A stretch of DNA of 64,000 bases, taken from Plantago ovata. Its lineage: Eukaryota; Streptophyta; Magnoliopsida; Lamiales; Plantaginaceae. The notes under the pieces are model-generated. The model was given only the letters and a program-made list of their open reading frames with translations. It ran no database searches and was not told where the DNA came from. This document shows positions 38,426 through 49,763 of the stretch, in pieces. The stretch is taken from contig CM051458.1 in NCBI GenBank assembly GCA_028274465.1, positions 85,642,085 through 85,706,084 of the forward strand. The letters run 5' to 3'. Position 1 is the stretch's first letter. Every line of letters starts with the position of its first letter. A program made the translations under genes and the position numbers.

Positions 38426-39110
38426 TTCGAGATATACATAAACTACTAATACAATACAAATAAAAAAGGAAGAATTCAAGAATAACAATAATAATGCATA
38501 TCAGATCCAAACACAACAAGACTCCTCTCAAAGCAGAAACCCCATAATCACATTAGCCTCAAAATTCAAACTTTTGGACCTCAAGAAACCGATCCAACCC
38601 AAGAAACACCAGTTTTGGTGAAATGGGGTTTTAGTACTTTGAGTATCTAAGGACACTTTTTAAGACAATGGCGATTCTGTCTGTGCAACTCTAGCTTTTC
38701 ACTCAAGCTCCTCCTCCTCCTGGGTTGAAGCCTTTTTGAGACTAGAAAAAGCAAATCTTCTAAATCTTTTATATCTATCAATCAATTATCTATCCATCTA
38801 ATCTCTGTCCAGTTGTGAGAGTAATGAGAGAAATGTGGAGGTGAGAGAGAGACTGAGAGAGGGATAATTATAATTATCGTGTGTTTTCTTTTTGGGCGTG
38901 TGTGTGTGAGAGAGAAAGATGAGACACTCTAGACAGAGAGAGTATTCGAGAGCTGCCCGAACGGAATAGGGGGCTGCCCGTGTTTTCCCATAGCCTTTCT
39001 TTCTCAACCAAACGGCTTCGCGCTCATAACTGTGACTGTCAAACTCAAGGCCTATTCTATGCCTTTGGCTCTAGCTCTACTTCCTTTTCTTAAATCTTAA
39101 TCAAAGAAGC
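38426..39110 (-). promoter_or_regulatory. SERK 5' leader and promoter region
   Basis: The minus-strand upstream region is strongly pyrimidine-rich: CT/CTCTCT tracts, seen as GAGAGA on the plus strand at 38818-38942. Plants commonly have such tracts in 5' leaders and core promoters. The exact transcription start cannot be placed. Confidence 0.4.
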
Positions 39111-39650
39111 TTATTTGTCGATGTTTCAAACCCTCACTTTTAACTTGACACTCATAGGAATAAATTTTCAAAAGAAAATGTACGACTTATTTATATAAAT
39201 ATCGTTTTCTATTCATTTAAATTAGGAGTATATCTAATTTTAAAAGGTTACAATATTAATTAATTAGCATAGTACGATTTGTTCAACAAAAGTTGATGAA
39301 TATTTAAATGGCAAATTAGCAGTACAAAGTTTTCTTTCAACTTTTTCTACCAGGAAATTTATTCTCAAGTCTTCAACTGTATTAAGTACTCACAAGATCT
39401 ACTCCAACAACATCACCAATTCATTCCTAAATTTCATTCGTTCTTTCTATTAAAAAAAAAAAATGAAGTATTCAGTTTAGTTCATTTGAAGATTTATTAA
39501 AATTGATGCGGTTCACATTTAATTAATTATTTATATCAGTACAGTTCTATTTAATTTTATTTTTGAAGCGTCAAACCATAAATTTATTGATAAAAGAGTG
39601 CAAATTACAACTTACACAAGTAATTCTAAAGAAATAAGAATGAAAATCAT
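39111..39650. other. Intergenic DNA, no gene seen
   Basis: AT-rich, with no coding, RNA or bounded mobile element recognised. Confidence 0.4.
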
Positions 39651-39652
39651 TC

Positions 39653-39745
39653 ACCGATACCGATTGGCTCAAGTGGTAATGGGACTTGAGTTATTGTAAC
39701 TAAGGTCTCCGGTAAAAAATAGAAAAACCAAAGACAAAAAAAAAA
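39653..39745 (+). mobile_element. Possible tRNA-derived SINE fragment
   Basis: TTGGCTCAAGTGGTAATGGG resembles a tRNA A box, followed by a partial B-box region (AGGTCTCCGG) and an A-rich tail. The flanking duplication is not clear, so this is tentative. Confidence 0.35.
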
Positions 39746-39775
39746 AAAAGACAATACCTCAAAACTAACAAGGGG

Positions 39776-40009
39776 CTTCCTCTGTTCCATAATAAACTTT
39801 CTATGGTTGACTTTTTTCGAACTTTGACTGCAAATTACTCCAACATTATACAATAAAAAAATATAATAAAATTATATTATGAAAGAAAATCAAATATATT
39901 TTTCTAATATAATTCTTATTATATACTAATCATGTGTAATATAAGAGTAATTGAAGTCAAAGTTAAAAAAAAAATAAACCTTAGTAAGTTTATTATGGAA
40001 CAAAGGGAG
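39776..40009. mobile_element. Stowaway-like MITE
   Basis: The ends are inverted copies: CTTCCTCTGTTCCATAATAA at the left and, inverted at the right, CTCCCTTTGTTCCATAATAA. TA follows the right end; the left TA is not preserved. The AT-rich core is related to the element at 42198-42430. Confidence 0.7.
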
Positions 40010-40011
40010 TA

Positions 40012-41129
40012 TCTCTTTGTTTGATTGGGCTTCATCACCATATACTTGAATTTCATATTTCATTTATTTCACGTGTTATCTTTTTACTTAAAATGTTATA
40101 GTATATAAGATGGAATGTCTCCTTATCCGTGTCTAGAAGATTGGATTTAATCATTAGTTTCTTTTATTTTTATATTTCACGAGTTACGTTTAAAATGGAA
40201 TTACCTTTTAAGAACAAAATCAAAGTGCGTAAAGTGCACACAATATATACATAAATTATGTTATACTTGTCACATTGAATTTTAATTTCAGTCATATTAT
40301 AGCCGTGGAAACTTGTCAGCTTGTTTGACTCTATTTTTTATTTTGACAATTCACACTCTAACATTTACTTCATATTTGGGTCTCTTTTAGCAACTCGTAT
40401 GTTTACTGTGTGCAACCCAAACCCGTTTTGGGGCGCCGTTAACCTTTAATCGCCGTGACTGCCCAATATAGGCTTCGATTATGGTTTTGAGACCATAGTT
40501 TGATTTCGATTTCGAACGACCGGCTCCGATTTCAAATCCAGCAACCATAGCATTTTCATTATTCTACTCTATAACCTATCAAATTTCCAAAATACAACCA
40601 AACATTATTTCTTACCCACACTCCATAAAATTTTTAATATTCACAATCCAAACTCATTATACCCAAAATCTTTGGCAAAATGAGAGCCACACATGCTGTT
40701 TGTGTTTTGAATTTGATCTTAGTTGCATAATAAAATGAAGCATCTACAAGCATGTGATAACTCTGAAAAAACATCAGTCCATACTCCATACCATACTATC
40801 TTCGAATGACTTTTGACTGTAACAAATTGGAAATAGGACAAGTACAAGGTATCTTTTCAACTGTTCTGTTCTAGTGTTCTTCTTTCCAGACTAGTACATA
40901 CAGTATACGTAATTCTCAACCACCATAATAGATAGTAATACCTTGATGCCAAATGATCTTTAATTATTTCTTTTTTATTTGTCTAAAAAAAGACAGTAGT
41001 TTTCAGCTCAGATTATACAGTATCAATTCAGTTCAAATTTACTTTGTTTGAACTTTATATTTCAAATAAATTAATTTAAATTCAGACTAATCAAATGGAA
41101 AGGACCTTAGGGGTAAAAAAGATTACCAG
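40012..41129. other. Intergenic DNA, no gene seen
   Basis: AT-rich sequence without a supported coding region, RNA gene or bounded element. Confidence 0.4.
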
Positions 41130-41131
41130 TA

Positions 41132-41423
41132 CGTTTGGCTCTCTTTTGAGGGCATTTTTTTAGGATGAGTGGTTAGTGAGGTGAATATGAAAATATTTTT
41201 AGACTGAGATAAAATTAGTGTTTGGTATTATTTTGGAGAGTTTATATATTAGTAGAGTGGGATTAATGATGATGTGTGAGGAATAATAAAGAGAGAAGAG
41301 AGAAGATTCTATGAGAGAGGGCTAGATGGAGGGAGTGTTGAGAAATAAAAAAAAAAAAGAAAAATCCTAAAAATGAATTTTGATGAACAGTGATTTAGGA
41401 TGCTCCTAAAAGAGCCCCAAATG
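41132..41423. mobile_element. MITE with GTTTGG...CTCTTTT ends
   Basis: A 292-bp element between TA dinucleotides with inverted ends (CGTTTGGCTCTCTTTTGAG and, inverted, CATTTGGGGCTCTTTTAGG). The interior is non-coding and purine-rich. TA target sites suggest the Tc1/mariner group, but the ends differ from the Stowaway copies nearby, so the family is open. Confidence 0.6.
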
Positions 41424-41548
41424 TAATAAACATTTTTGAGCTTGGACCTCCCAAAATGAAAAGAGAAACAAATAGTCGGTACATATTCTCGCTTTATGGT
41501 GTGCTATAATAAGACCACATGCTACATAATTTTGGGCATAAACTAATA

Positions 41549-41794
41549 CTTCCTCCGTTTCATTAAAAACTTTCTAAGGAGACTATTCATTGTAACATTT
41601 GACCACGTATAACTCATAAATTTCATTTAGATAAAAATATAATAAAATTATATTATGAAATTAAATTGAGTATATTTTCATAATCAACTTTTAATTTATA
41701 TTGATATAGTTTAATTTAAAAGTTATAGTATATGACTAAGAGTTGCGATAAATAGTCCTCTTATTCTCTTAAGTTGTCAATGAAACGGAGGAAT
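41549..41794. mobile_element. Stowaway-like MITE
   Basis: A 246-bp element between TA sites with inverted ends CTTCCTCCGTTTCATT and AATGAAACGGAGGAA. The interior is AT-rich with a partial internal inverted repeat. Confidence 0.7.
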
Positions 41795-41796
41795 TA

Positions 41797-42155
41797 GTCC
41801 ATAGAAGATGAAGCAGTGTTTTAAAATTTGTCCATAAAACACTTGAAATAATTAGTTGGAAAGCAAAAAACTAGCTAGTTGGTATTATTTGGTCAAACTC
41901 ACCAACACTGATGGACAGTGACCTTGTAGTTGTAGTATTAATACAAAGTAACAAAATTAGATTTGTAATGTGATGCATCATTGATCATATATTGTGGGTA
42001 GAAAGTGACCAAACAGTGTGAACATAACCTCCGTTCGAGGACCCCTGGACCCTTGTCCTTCTTCACTCCTACTGTTCGAATCAATTTTCTATCGTGTTTT
42101 TTTTTTCTTTACACAATTTATAACAGCGTGTTAGATTATGTGTTTAATCGACTGG

Positions 42156-42158
<3 letters not shown>
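41797..42158. other. Intergenic DNA, no gene seen
   Basis: A short spacer between MITEs with no feature recognised. Confidence 0.4.

Positions 42159-42193
<35 letters not shown>
42159..42193. repeat. (AAT)n microsatellite
   Basis: About 11 AAT/TAA units, immediately before a Stowaway MITE. Confidence 0.9.
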
Positions 42194-42197
42194 GGTA

Positions 42198-42430
42198 CTC
42201 CCTCCGTTCCATAATAAGCTTCCTAAGGTTGATTTTTTAAAAAACTTTGACCGCAAATTACTCTTATATTACACTTGATTAGTATATAATAGAGTTATAT
42301 TAGAAAAATATACTTAATTTTCTTTCATAATATAATTTTATTATATTTTATGAGTGTGTAATGTAGAAGTAATTTGCGGTCAAAATTAAAAAAAATCAAT
42401 ATTCAAAAGTTTATTATGGAACATAAGGAA
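42198..42430. mobile_element. Stowaway MITE
   Basis: A 233-bp element with TA at both sides. Left end CTCCCTCCGTTCCATAATAA; right end, inverted, TTCCTTATGTTCCATAATAA. The CTCCCTCCGTTCC end is the hallmark of plant Stowaway elements. Subterminal copies of TTTGACCGCAAATTACT face each other. Confidence 0.85.
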
Positions 42431-42432
42431 TA

Positions 42433-43230
42433 ATATTTATCTATAATAAAGTTAGATCATAAAAGAGTATTTTTTATTGGTAAAATGGAAAGATCCCCAA
42501 TCAATCCATCACACTTCGAAATCCAATGGTTCAAGAATTTTGTTGCTACTTTTTGGCAACAATATTGTTTATTACTCTCTTCTCTTGTGATGGTATGTGC
42601 CAATAGTAGAGGTCGTTTTACTACATGGAATTTTTTCATGGTCATATCCTTATCTTTTTAATTGCAAGTTACTACGTACAAACACTCAAGATTAATATTG
42701 ATCCTTAATAAAGTTAGATCAGGTACTGTGTATGCTTTTTAAGCATGTAGATTAAATTTGACTATATGATCTTTCAAACATTTTTGAAGGTTAATGATGT
42801 AAATGGCTCTACTTTTTAACGAAGAAGTCCCCATGATAATATCTTCCCTTTTTTCTCCGTCAATAATATTTGACGATCCGTAAGATCTTATTTATGATAT
42901 GATAACAATAAAAAAGAATATAATGATTGAAGAGTTGACCCAAGGTAATAGTAACGTGAAATTTTTGTTTACTTGCTAAGTATCTCACTTTTTTTTACTT
43001 TGCGTTAATTATTTGAATGTCAGTTTAAAAAAGCTAGATGCCGTGGTTGTTCTATTCTTCAGGTTATCCTTAGATCCACGGCGTCTTTATGATTTAAGAG
43101 TTCATGCTCCACTATGTAAAATACATTTCAGACAATGATTTAATAAAATAAATAAATTTTAAAAGGAAAAAAGGATCAGGTGAAAATATAAAAGGAAGAA
43201 CTGAACCAAGAACCTTGATAAAGATGAGAG
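42433..43230. other. Intergenic DNA, no gene seen
   Basis: AT-rich. Short ORFs only, none with recognisable domains. Confidence 0.4.
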
Positions 43231-43240
43231 GTGCATGGTT

Positions 43241-44359
43241 GGGTAAATTGCACTTTTGATCCTCTATGTCATGGTCCACTGCAATTTTGGTATGTATAAA
43301 TTTGATATACTGTCCCAGTATGATGACATGACAACGAATAATTAGCTATATATAGAGCGTCATTTTAGGCTGCATTTTTAGTCCTGAGTTCGGCATTTTT
43401 GGTCCCCCGTACAGCCGTACACACATGACAGCGAATTGATAAATTGTGAACGGAAATTTGGAGACGGATTCGGGTATGATGAGTCTAGCCAATTGCACTA
43501 ACTTCACTTCTGAATTCCTTTTCGGATTCTTGAGCGACTCTATATCAAGTTTCTTCACTACAACTGCCATTTTGAAATCATCAAGCATCCCCCCCTTTAG
43601 ACAATTCCAAATGCACCTCTATTAAGTTCCTCCGTGAATGTTGAAACCATCATTAGCTTGCATGAGTTCTTTAATTATACGTAAAATAACAAAAATTCAC
43701 TTTTGCAGTGCTATGTGTAAATAACACTATGTACCAAACTGAGGAATCGGATTTCTTTTTGAAGTTATATAAGGTGGTTAAGGATTAGTGTAGGAGTAGG
43801 ATTAGAGTAGAATAGATTGGCCGTTTAAAAAAAAACAACCAAACTGAGGAATCGGATTTCTTTATTGTAAATAACAAAGACAACCAAAGTAAGTAGCAAC
43901 TACGTACGAATAGGAGATTGAGTTAATGGAGAGTAAAAAAGAAAGATCCTATTGAGCAAAGAGAGATAATTTGTAAAATTCTTTCTAAAATAAAGACAAG
44001 CTTAACGGAGAGATTAACAAAGGGGAAAATGGAGGCTATGACGAGAGAGGTTAGTCAATTGGATTTGGAGGGTATTAAAGTGGAGTGGAATGAAGTGGAG
44101 CTTATGAATCTCCATATTTGCTTATTAAGTAAAAACAGAGCTTATCATGATTCCATTCACGTTTTTTGTTCTTCGTTTTGCATTTTTGGTCCTCAGTTTG
44201 GCATTTTTGGTCCTAAGACGAATTATACGAGATACAACGCTCTGGACTCCTATATGGCGAATTCTACACGAAAAAATGACTCAGTTCGCAAAATTCACCA
44301 TAATTCGGACTAAAATCGCAGTGGACCAAGACATAGGGGACCAAAAGTGCAATTTTCCC
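43241..44359. mobile_element. Non-autonomous Mutator-like element (MULE)
   Basis: A 1119-bp element flanked by a perfect 10-bp duplication, GTGCATGGTT (43231-43240, 44360-44369). The terminal inverted repeats run about 42 bp: left TAAATTGCACTTTTGATCCT..., right inverted AAAATTGCACTTTTGGTCCC.... Long inverted ends with a 9-11-bp duplication are typical of MULEs. No transposase. The interior has two short open stretches (MEAMTREVSQLDLEGIKVEW on plus; MAVVVKKLDIESLKNPKRN on minus) that could be captured gene pieces, not identified. A small retroposon lies inside. Confidence 0.8.
43759..43837 (+). mobile_element. Tiny retroposon inside the MULE
   Basis: A 79-bp insert ends in GGCCGTTTAAAAAAAAAC and is flanked by a perfect 26-bp duplication (43733-43758 and 43838-43863). 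It shares TATAAGGTGGTTAAGG and AGAGTAGAATAGATT with the SINE-like copies at 11501-11725. It is probably a 5'-truncated member of that family. Confidence 0.75.
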
Positions 44360-44369
44360 GTGCATGGTT

Positions 44370-45199
44370 TGATCCATGGCGGTGACGGAGTTATAAGGTT
44401 GTATAGATGTGAAAAAATAAGATGGTTCAAGATATTTGTATGTAGTTTAGAAGTAGTTGTAAAATTTGTCGTTAAAAAAAAAAAGAATATTATGTTCTCA
44501 AGCTTTTAGCAAATACACACATTATATGTAAAATTATTAAAAAAATTGGGACCCAAATTTATGAGACGACCTTGAGCCGCTCTGGATAGATTGCTATGGC
44601 ACTTATTCTAAGTCCTCCCTAGTCCCTTCCCTCTCTGTTCTAAATCAACTCTTTGATTGAATTGGATATTCATTTTAGGCACTTATTGTACTACAGTAAA
44701 ATTAAACTTTAATTTGGTCTCTAAATTTGTTACTATTCACCTCTTCCTCTCCTCCCTAAATTAATATGTCCAACTCTAATGCCAAATACTCCATAAGTTC
44801 ACCCAAGTAATATTTAGGGGCGATTTTTTTTAAATACATTTTTAGTGTAGTAAATATCATTTTAAACCCTACTAGATTAATAATTACATTTTGATTCACA
44901 AATTTCATTAACTCGGACACTAATCACTGTTCCAATTTTCAAAATTTCAAGAGTCAAACAGGTTTAACATAAATAAGTAAAAAATAAAAAAAATACATTA
45001 CACATATCACTGTCGTTCCTTGCGCCTTTTCATTTGTTCATGTTGGTAATAATAGTCTCTTTGGGGTTTGATGGCGGCGGTTCATATTCAGCATTTGTAC
45101 TAGTTGGGCTTTCTTTGTATCTTGAAGACCATTTAATTTGGACTGGTGATGACCATGAGGCTTCATTTCAAGTGGATCCTGGGCTTTTGGATTCAAATA
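44370..45199. other. Intergenic DNA, no gene seen
   Basis: It holds a stretch near 44380-44490 resembling the same SINE-like family (GAGTTATAAGGTTGTATAG, later an A tail) but without a clear duplication. No gene is recognised. Confidence 0.35.
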
Positions 45200-45467
45200 A
45201 ATGTAATTTGGATTGGTGATGATCATGACTCATGAGGCTTCATTTTAAGTGAATCATGAGGTTATTGTGTATAGTTGCTGGATGGTTAATTGTTTACTCG
45301 TGTTCTCGTTTTGGTATTAGTGGTTGAGATTGGTACTAAAGGTTTGGATGGTTATAACTTATAAGTGGTATTTTCGGAGTTTGTTCCGAATATTTGAGTT
45401 GTAATGGTTCTGGAGTATTTTTTATGCTCTGTTATTAATAAAATTATTTTTTTCGTTTAAAAAAAAT
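45200..45467 (+). mobile_element. LINE 3' end
   Basis: The last ~60 bases (TTTATGCTCTGTTATTAATA, then TTCGTTTAAAAAAAA) are the plus-strand counterpart of the LINE tail at 1184-1583. The 5' limit and the target duplication are not found, so the left edge is approximate. Confidence 0.45.
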
Positions 45468-46457
45468 TATAGCCCTATTTTGTTCTCTTTCTTTCCCCAT
45501 TGACAATTTTTTAGTTGATAAGATAGAATAATGAATGAAACCAAATTGCATGAAATGCCAAAACGGAATCCAATAGTTAGGCGCCAGGAGGATTGTGGTT
45601 GTCGCGTTACAGGTAGGGGATCTAGAGCCATACAGAAAAAAACAAGTCAAATTGCGAATCTTAGTTCGGACAAATAAAACTAAGATATTCAGGACATAGT
45701 AGGTATTACATTACTATAAACACCAAGGAAATGAGAACAGGAAGAGACTTATTGAATCCTAATAACATGAGAAGATCGATCGGGTACGCATTTATTAGCC
45801 GACACCCTTCTTCTTAGTAGCAGGTAGGACACCTAACCTCATTAACCATTTCATTTCAATAATCTTCTTACATGAAGTATCATTCATTTTATATTAATGT
45901 GTAACATGCACCTTACATTTGAGGAAAAAGACTATTGTGCCCACCAATTACTCATAAGTCATAACTCATTGCATATCTCTAATTACCACTCTAATATATA
46001 CTGTACATCATTTGAAATCATTTAGAAATTTTAATTAACAAACTATCATGTATGAATCCTTCCACCGTACAGTCGTGCTGGATGATTTTATCGGTATTAT
46101 GTACTATGTGTAGTCCGACTTGACTATGACAAATTGAATATATAAGAAAGTTATATAATGAATAACTTAACAGTTTATTAGAGGTTTGTTTATGATTTTG
46201 TTTTGAACTTTCATTTTAGATAGTTGAGTTGTAATCATTATATACTTTAAATGTGGGTAGAGGGTGAAAGTAGATTTTTTTTTTTTAAACCCATGCTATG
46301 GAATATTGTATATCTATTCATATCATATATAGTTACATAAAATTATGTTGTTATAGTCAAAAGAGAGGGCTAACATATATATGTATGGCCTATGCTAAAC
46401 TAAAAACTTAATATTTAATACATATAAAATTTAAATTATTTTAGTACTAACATGTAA
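45468..46457. other. Intergenic DNA, no gene seen
   Basis: AT-rich, with no supported gene or bounded element. Confidence 0.4.
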
Positions 46458-46855
46458 TGTTGAAAAGGTGGATCCTTTAAAAGTCAGCTCATGTAGTTGG
46501 AAAGATTCAGCTAGTTGATTAAAGCTGGTGGTTGAGCTTTAATATATGGTTGTGACAGATAAAACAGTTCCACAGGTTCTCCTATATATACGAAGGAGTT
46601 TTGCTCTTCAGAATCATCCCTCAACAACCAATCCTATATATCTCCATATTTATTTATGTATTTGTATCAGTTTCTATTACAGTGAGGCGATCATCCAAGT
46701 GAGAAATATCCGAGTGTTTGTAATATTTATTCTAATCAACCAGTAAAGTAAAGTGCAACCTCCCGTGGAATAGACAATTGCCGAACCACGTAAAAGTTGT
46801 GTCTGTTTAAATTATCGTAATGTTTACTTTCAATTTCGGGCACTTCCGCACAACA
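46458..46855 (+). mobile_element. Probable solo LTR, copia-like
   Basis: The segment ends GCACAACA. It contains CCTCCCGTGGA...GAACCACGTAAA, a block also found at the equivalent position in the LTRs of the copia element at 28125-31518. The left end TGTTGAAAAGG is my best guess, and the flanking 5-mers agree only partly. Family is likely, exact bounds are not. Confidence 0.5.
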
Positions 46856-46860
46856 GTTAA

Positions 46861-47790
46861 CACATGGCGATCTCTTCGCTCCTGAATGTGTGTTGTTGGA
46901 CTATTTGATGTGGGTTTGTACATGTTGGGTGACAATTCCCATAAAAAAATGAAATCTTATATGTTTATTGGTTAAGGTGACTCGACAATCGACATCTAAG
47001 TTATGTAGGCTCGGCCTTATTAGACCTTGAGCTCGGTATGATGTGTACTCGCTTGCTTGGTGTGTTTTCATGGGAAATGACCAAACAACAAATATGGGCT
47101 ATGTACCTTCCTTAGTGTCTCTTTGACTATGTATGATCGGCCAGTCGGAAATTCTATAATACATTCACTATATAACATTATCATTACAATGAATTTTGCA
47201 TATGCATAGTAGTTAACTAGTTGGTGAAACTGAAACATAGAATTTCGTAAAGTAGATCATGCATGTGGCGACATCTAAGCTTGGTCCCGTGATTTAAACG
47301 TTCACCGAGAAAATGTATGAGTGGGTCACAAATATTCCCAAGTCGTGAAAGGGCATCATAGTCATTTGGATTTTGGAGCAGTAGCCAGGTAACCAACCTT
47401 AGGCTGCTGCTACATCTCACATGGCCACATGTGCCACCGTGGAATGTTTGACTCTTGAGTTGACCCGCTAACTAAAATTTGTCACACATTGACATGGATC
47501 ATGAATTCATGAATGATATGATAGATTTGAACTTCTGGTCTGGGGAATATAGAAGTATAAATTTGAAATGAATGATATTTAAATTGACAATAGTCTCTTC
47601 TCTCTTCTCTTTGTGTGTGCTTATAAAATGACTCAAAAACTGAAAGCAACAGTGCAAAAAAATACATTAACTAGGGTCTTACCCACCAAACAGACTCCAC
47701 ATTTATTATTGCTCACTAGCTCTCTCTGATACATACACCATATCAGTGACATCCAGAGAGGAGAAAATTGAATGCACCACAAATCCAAAA
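46861..47790. other. Upstream region of the PROPEP-like gene
   Basis: No other coding region is recognised. The last ~100 bp probably hold the leader of the gene starting at 47791. Confidence 0.4.
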
Positions 47791-48165
47791 ATGGAGAATA
47801 TAGATGATGATAAGTATCAACAACTAGCTGCTGCAGAAGAGAAAAACAACAACATGGGAGGAGTTTCATCTTCATCAGCAACTGCAAGAGCAACATCAGT
47901 AGTGGAAGATTTAGTTGAAAATCCATGCAAATGCTTGCAACAACTCATTTCAAGTCTACTCAAGTGCTTAGGTATGGATAATAATGATGATCAGTCTGAT
48001 GGTGGTCACACTCAGACCAACACCCCTGCACCAGATCCACCTTCAACCACCGTGGACCCACCAGCTGCTGGAGCTGGTGATCCACCGGCAACCTTTCGGG
48101 CGAGGATAAGAGCACCACCACCGCCTCCGACGGTCGGCGGTGGGTCCGGCCCTCAGACAAATTAA
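47791..48165 (+). CDS. Putative plant elicitor peptide precursor (PROPEP)
   Basis: PROPEPs are cytosolic precursors whose C-terminal ~23 residues are released on damage and activate PEPR receptor kinases. This intronless frame gives 124 residues, within the family's range (roughly 90-150). The N-terminal half is hydrophilic and acidic. An amphipathic, cysteine-containing helix follows (NPCKCLQQLISSLLKCLG), similar in place and character to the membrane/calmodulin-binding helix of known PROPEPs. The tail is basic then proline-rich and ends VGGGSGPQTN, which aligns without gaps with Solanaceae Peps ending VGSGPPPQNN. Gly17 and the final Asn23 of the Pep consensus are present; Ser15 is Gly here. 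Arg residues just before the proline run could be metacaspase sites (inference). The ATG at 47791 is the first ATG of the frame. A function cannot be proven from sequence, and an unrelated proline-rich small protein is the alternative. Confidence 0.68.
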   Translation: MENIDDDKYQQLAAAEEKNNNMGGVSSSSATARATSVVEDLVENPCKCLQQLISSLLKCLGMDNNDDQSDGGHTQTNTPAPDPPSTTVDPPAAGAGDPPATFRARIRAPPPPPTVGGGSGPQTN

Positions 48166-48788
48166 TTGAAGTTTATTAAGTACGGTATATGTAATTTACA
48201 ACTATTTATTACTTCTAAGTGTTGTTTATTGATTATCTATCTATCTATTGTGTTAAATTTGTAATTGTGAGGTAGCCTGGCATTTAGCAGCACAGATATA
48301 TATGTTTGGGGGTTAGCTACTGTTAATTATTCCATGTTTATGTATGTCTTCATCCTTCTCGACTGCTTGTTTCACATGTCGTCTTCTGTTTACACCGACA
48401 TGAAGTATATACTCCTCCCAAAGCTCCACATTTCATTATTTATTAGTGTCACTTTAATAAATAAATTACCACAAACATAATCAATGAAATTGTATTACAA
48501 GAATATTTATTCGTGATTACATTTTATTAACTTTTTTTTTACAGTTTCATTATTTATGATTAAATCTGGTATGAAACTAAAAATTATCAAAATTTTGGTC
48601 AACGTGCACAAAATGGAACCAAAACAAACTGTGAGGTAGGCATGTAGCGCCATATTGAATGAATAAATTTCACTCAGATACATGCGATATGTGCGCACGA
48701 TCATCCGTTCTTCTTTAACTTTTTTAATTTATGTATTTATTTTTATCGGTTCTTTTAGATTTTCTCCTTTCCCTTCCTCATAAACTTT
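48166..48788. other. Downstream flank of the PROPEP-like gene
   Basis: Probable 3' UTR for the first ~200 bp, then AT-rich spacer. No gene is seen. Confidence 0.4.
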
Positions 48789-48790
48789 TA

Positions 48791-49038
48791 CTTCCTGAAA
48801 AACAAAGGAAAGACTTCGTTTTGTTAATTTTTCGAAAGTCAATTTGACCTTAAATTATTCTAAAATCATACGATAAAATTAATTAAAAAGATTATATTAC
48901 AAAATTATAATGTTTATATTTTCATAATATAAAATTTTTAATTAATTTTCTTGAATGACTTGAGATTAATACGAGGTCAAATTGATTGAAAAAAAATCAA
49001 CAAAATAAAATGTTGCACTTGTTTTTAGAAGGAGAAAG
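48791..49038. mobile_element. Stowaway-like MITE
   Basis: A 248-bp AT-rich foldback between TA sites. The left end CTTCCTGAAAAACAAAGG and the inverted right end CTTTCTCCTTCTAAAAACAA are similar but diverged. Internal arms (TCAATTTGACCT and AGGTCAAATTGA) are perfect inverted copies. Confidence 0.65.
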
Positions 49039-49040
49039 TA

Positions 49041-49763
49041 TGACATATTTATACTTTATTCTCTTCGTATAAAATCACCAACAGTGAATTCAATTCGGTT
49101 CAAGTTTAATTGAAAGTAGTTCACATTTAACTTGATTCATTCAGTTCCGATTCAATTTCAGGAAAACAACGGATTTGTACGCAAACATTACTTTTTACAT
49201 GAGAACAGATTGTCCCTAAAATTTTCTAATAAATTGGCTCTAAAATCAACCGTAGACGCCTTCATATTTTGTTCAGATATCAATCACCTACTATACATAC
49301 TTTCGGTATCAAATTATCAATGTCATTTTTCTTTTTTCTTTTATCAACAAGTATTAACTGTGTAGATTCACCGGCAGTACGTCAGTTGGACTGGTAGATT
49401 TCTCATTTTCGTCTTCTTTATCCAATTGAACTGTGTATATTTATATTCTTGTTAATAAAATCTATATCAAAATTAATGGTTAGTACTTAGTAGACTCCAG
49501 TCACTCCACCACTAAAACACAAGGGGATGGGCATAAACACTGTCATTTGAAAGCAAATGATCTGTTGAGGGGATGGGCCGGATGATATATAGAAACGGGA
49601 AGTAGAATGCAAACATTTTTATCAAAGCTATTAAAAACATTTTTTTCCCTGACACATAGTGCCACTACAACTACAAGTCTACAACTACTAATTAATCCAT
49701 TTGTTTCAGTACACACGGAAGAATGAAACTAACTGGCAATGAGCTCAAAAGATGGAATCTAAA
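49041..49763. other. Region downstream of the SPT5-like gene
   Basis: I searched this stretch on the minus strand for the missing SPT5 C-terminus and found none. No other gene is recognised. Confidence 0.5.

Noticed and set aside
44029-44509. Two overlapping open frames in the MULE right half
   Set aside because: They run through the terminal inverted repeat and contain repeated TTTTTGGTCCT motifs; not a host gene as it stands.
47746-47790. Upstream extension of the PROPEP-like frame
   Set aside because: The extension opens on a GTG codon; the first ATG of the frame is at 47791.
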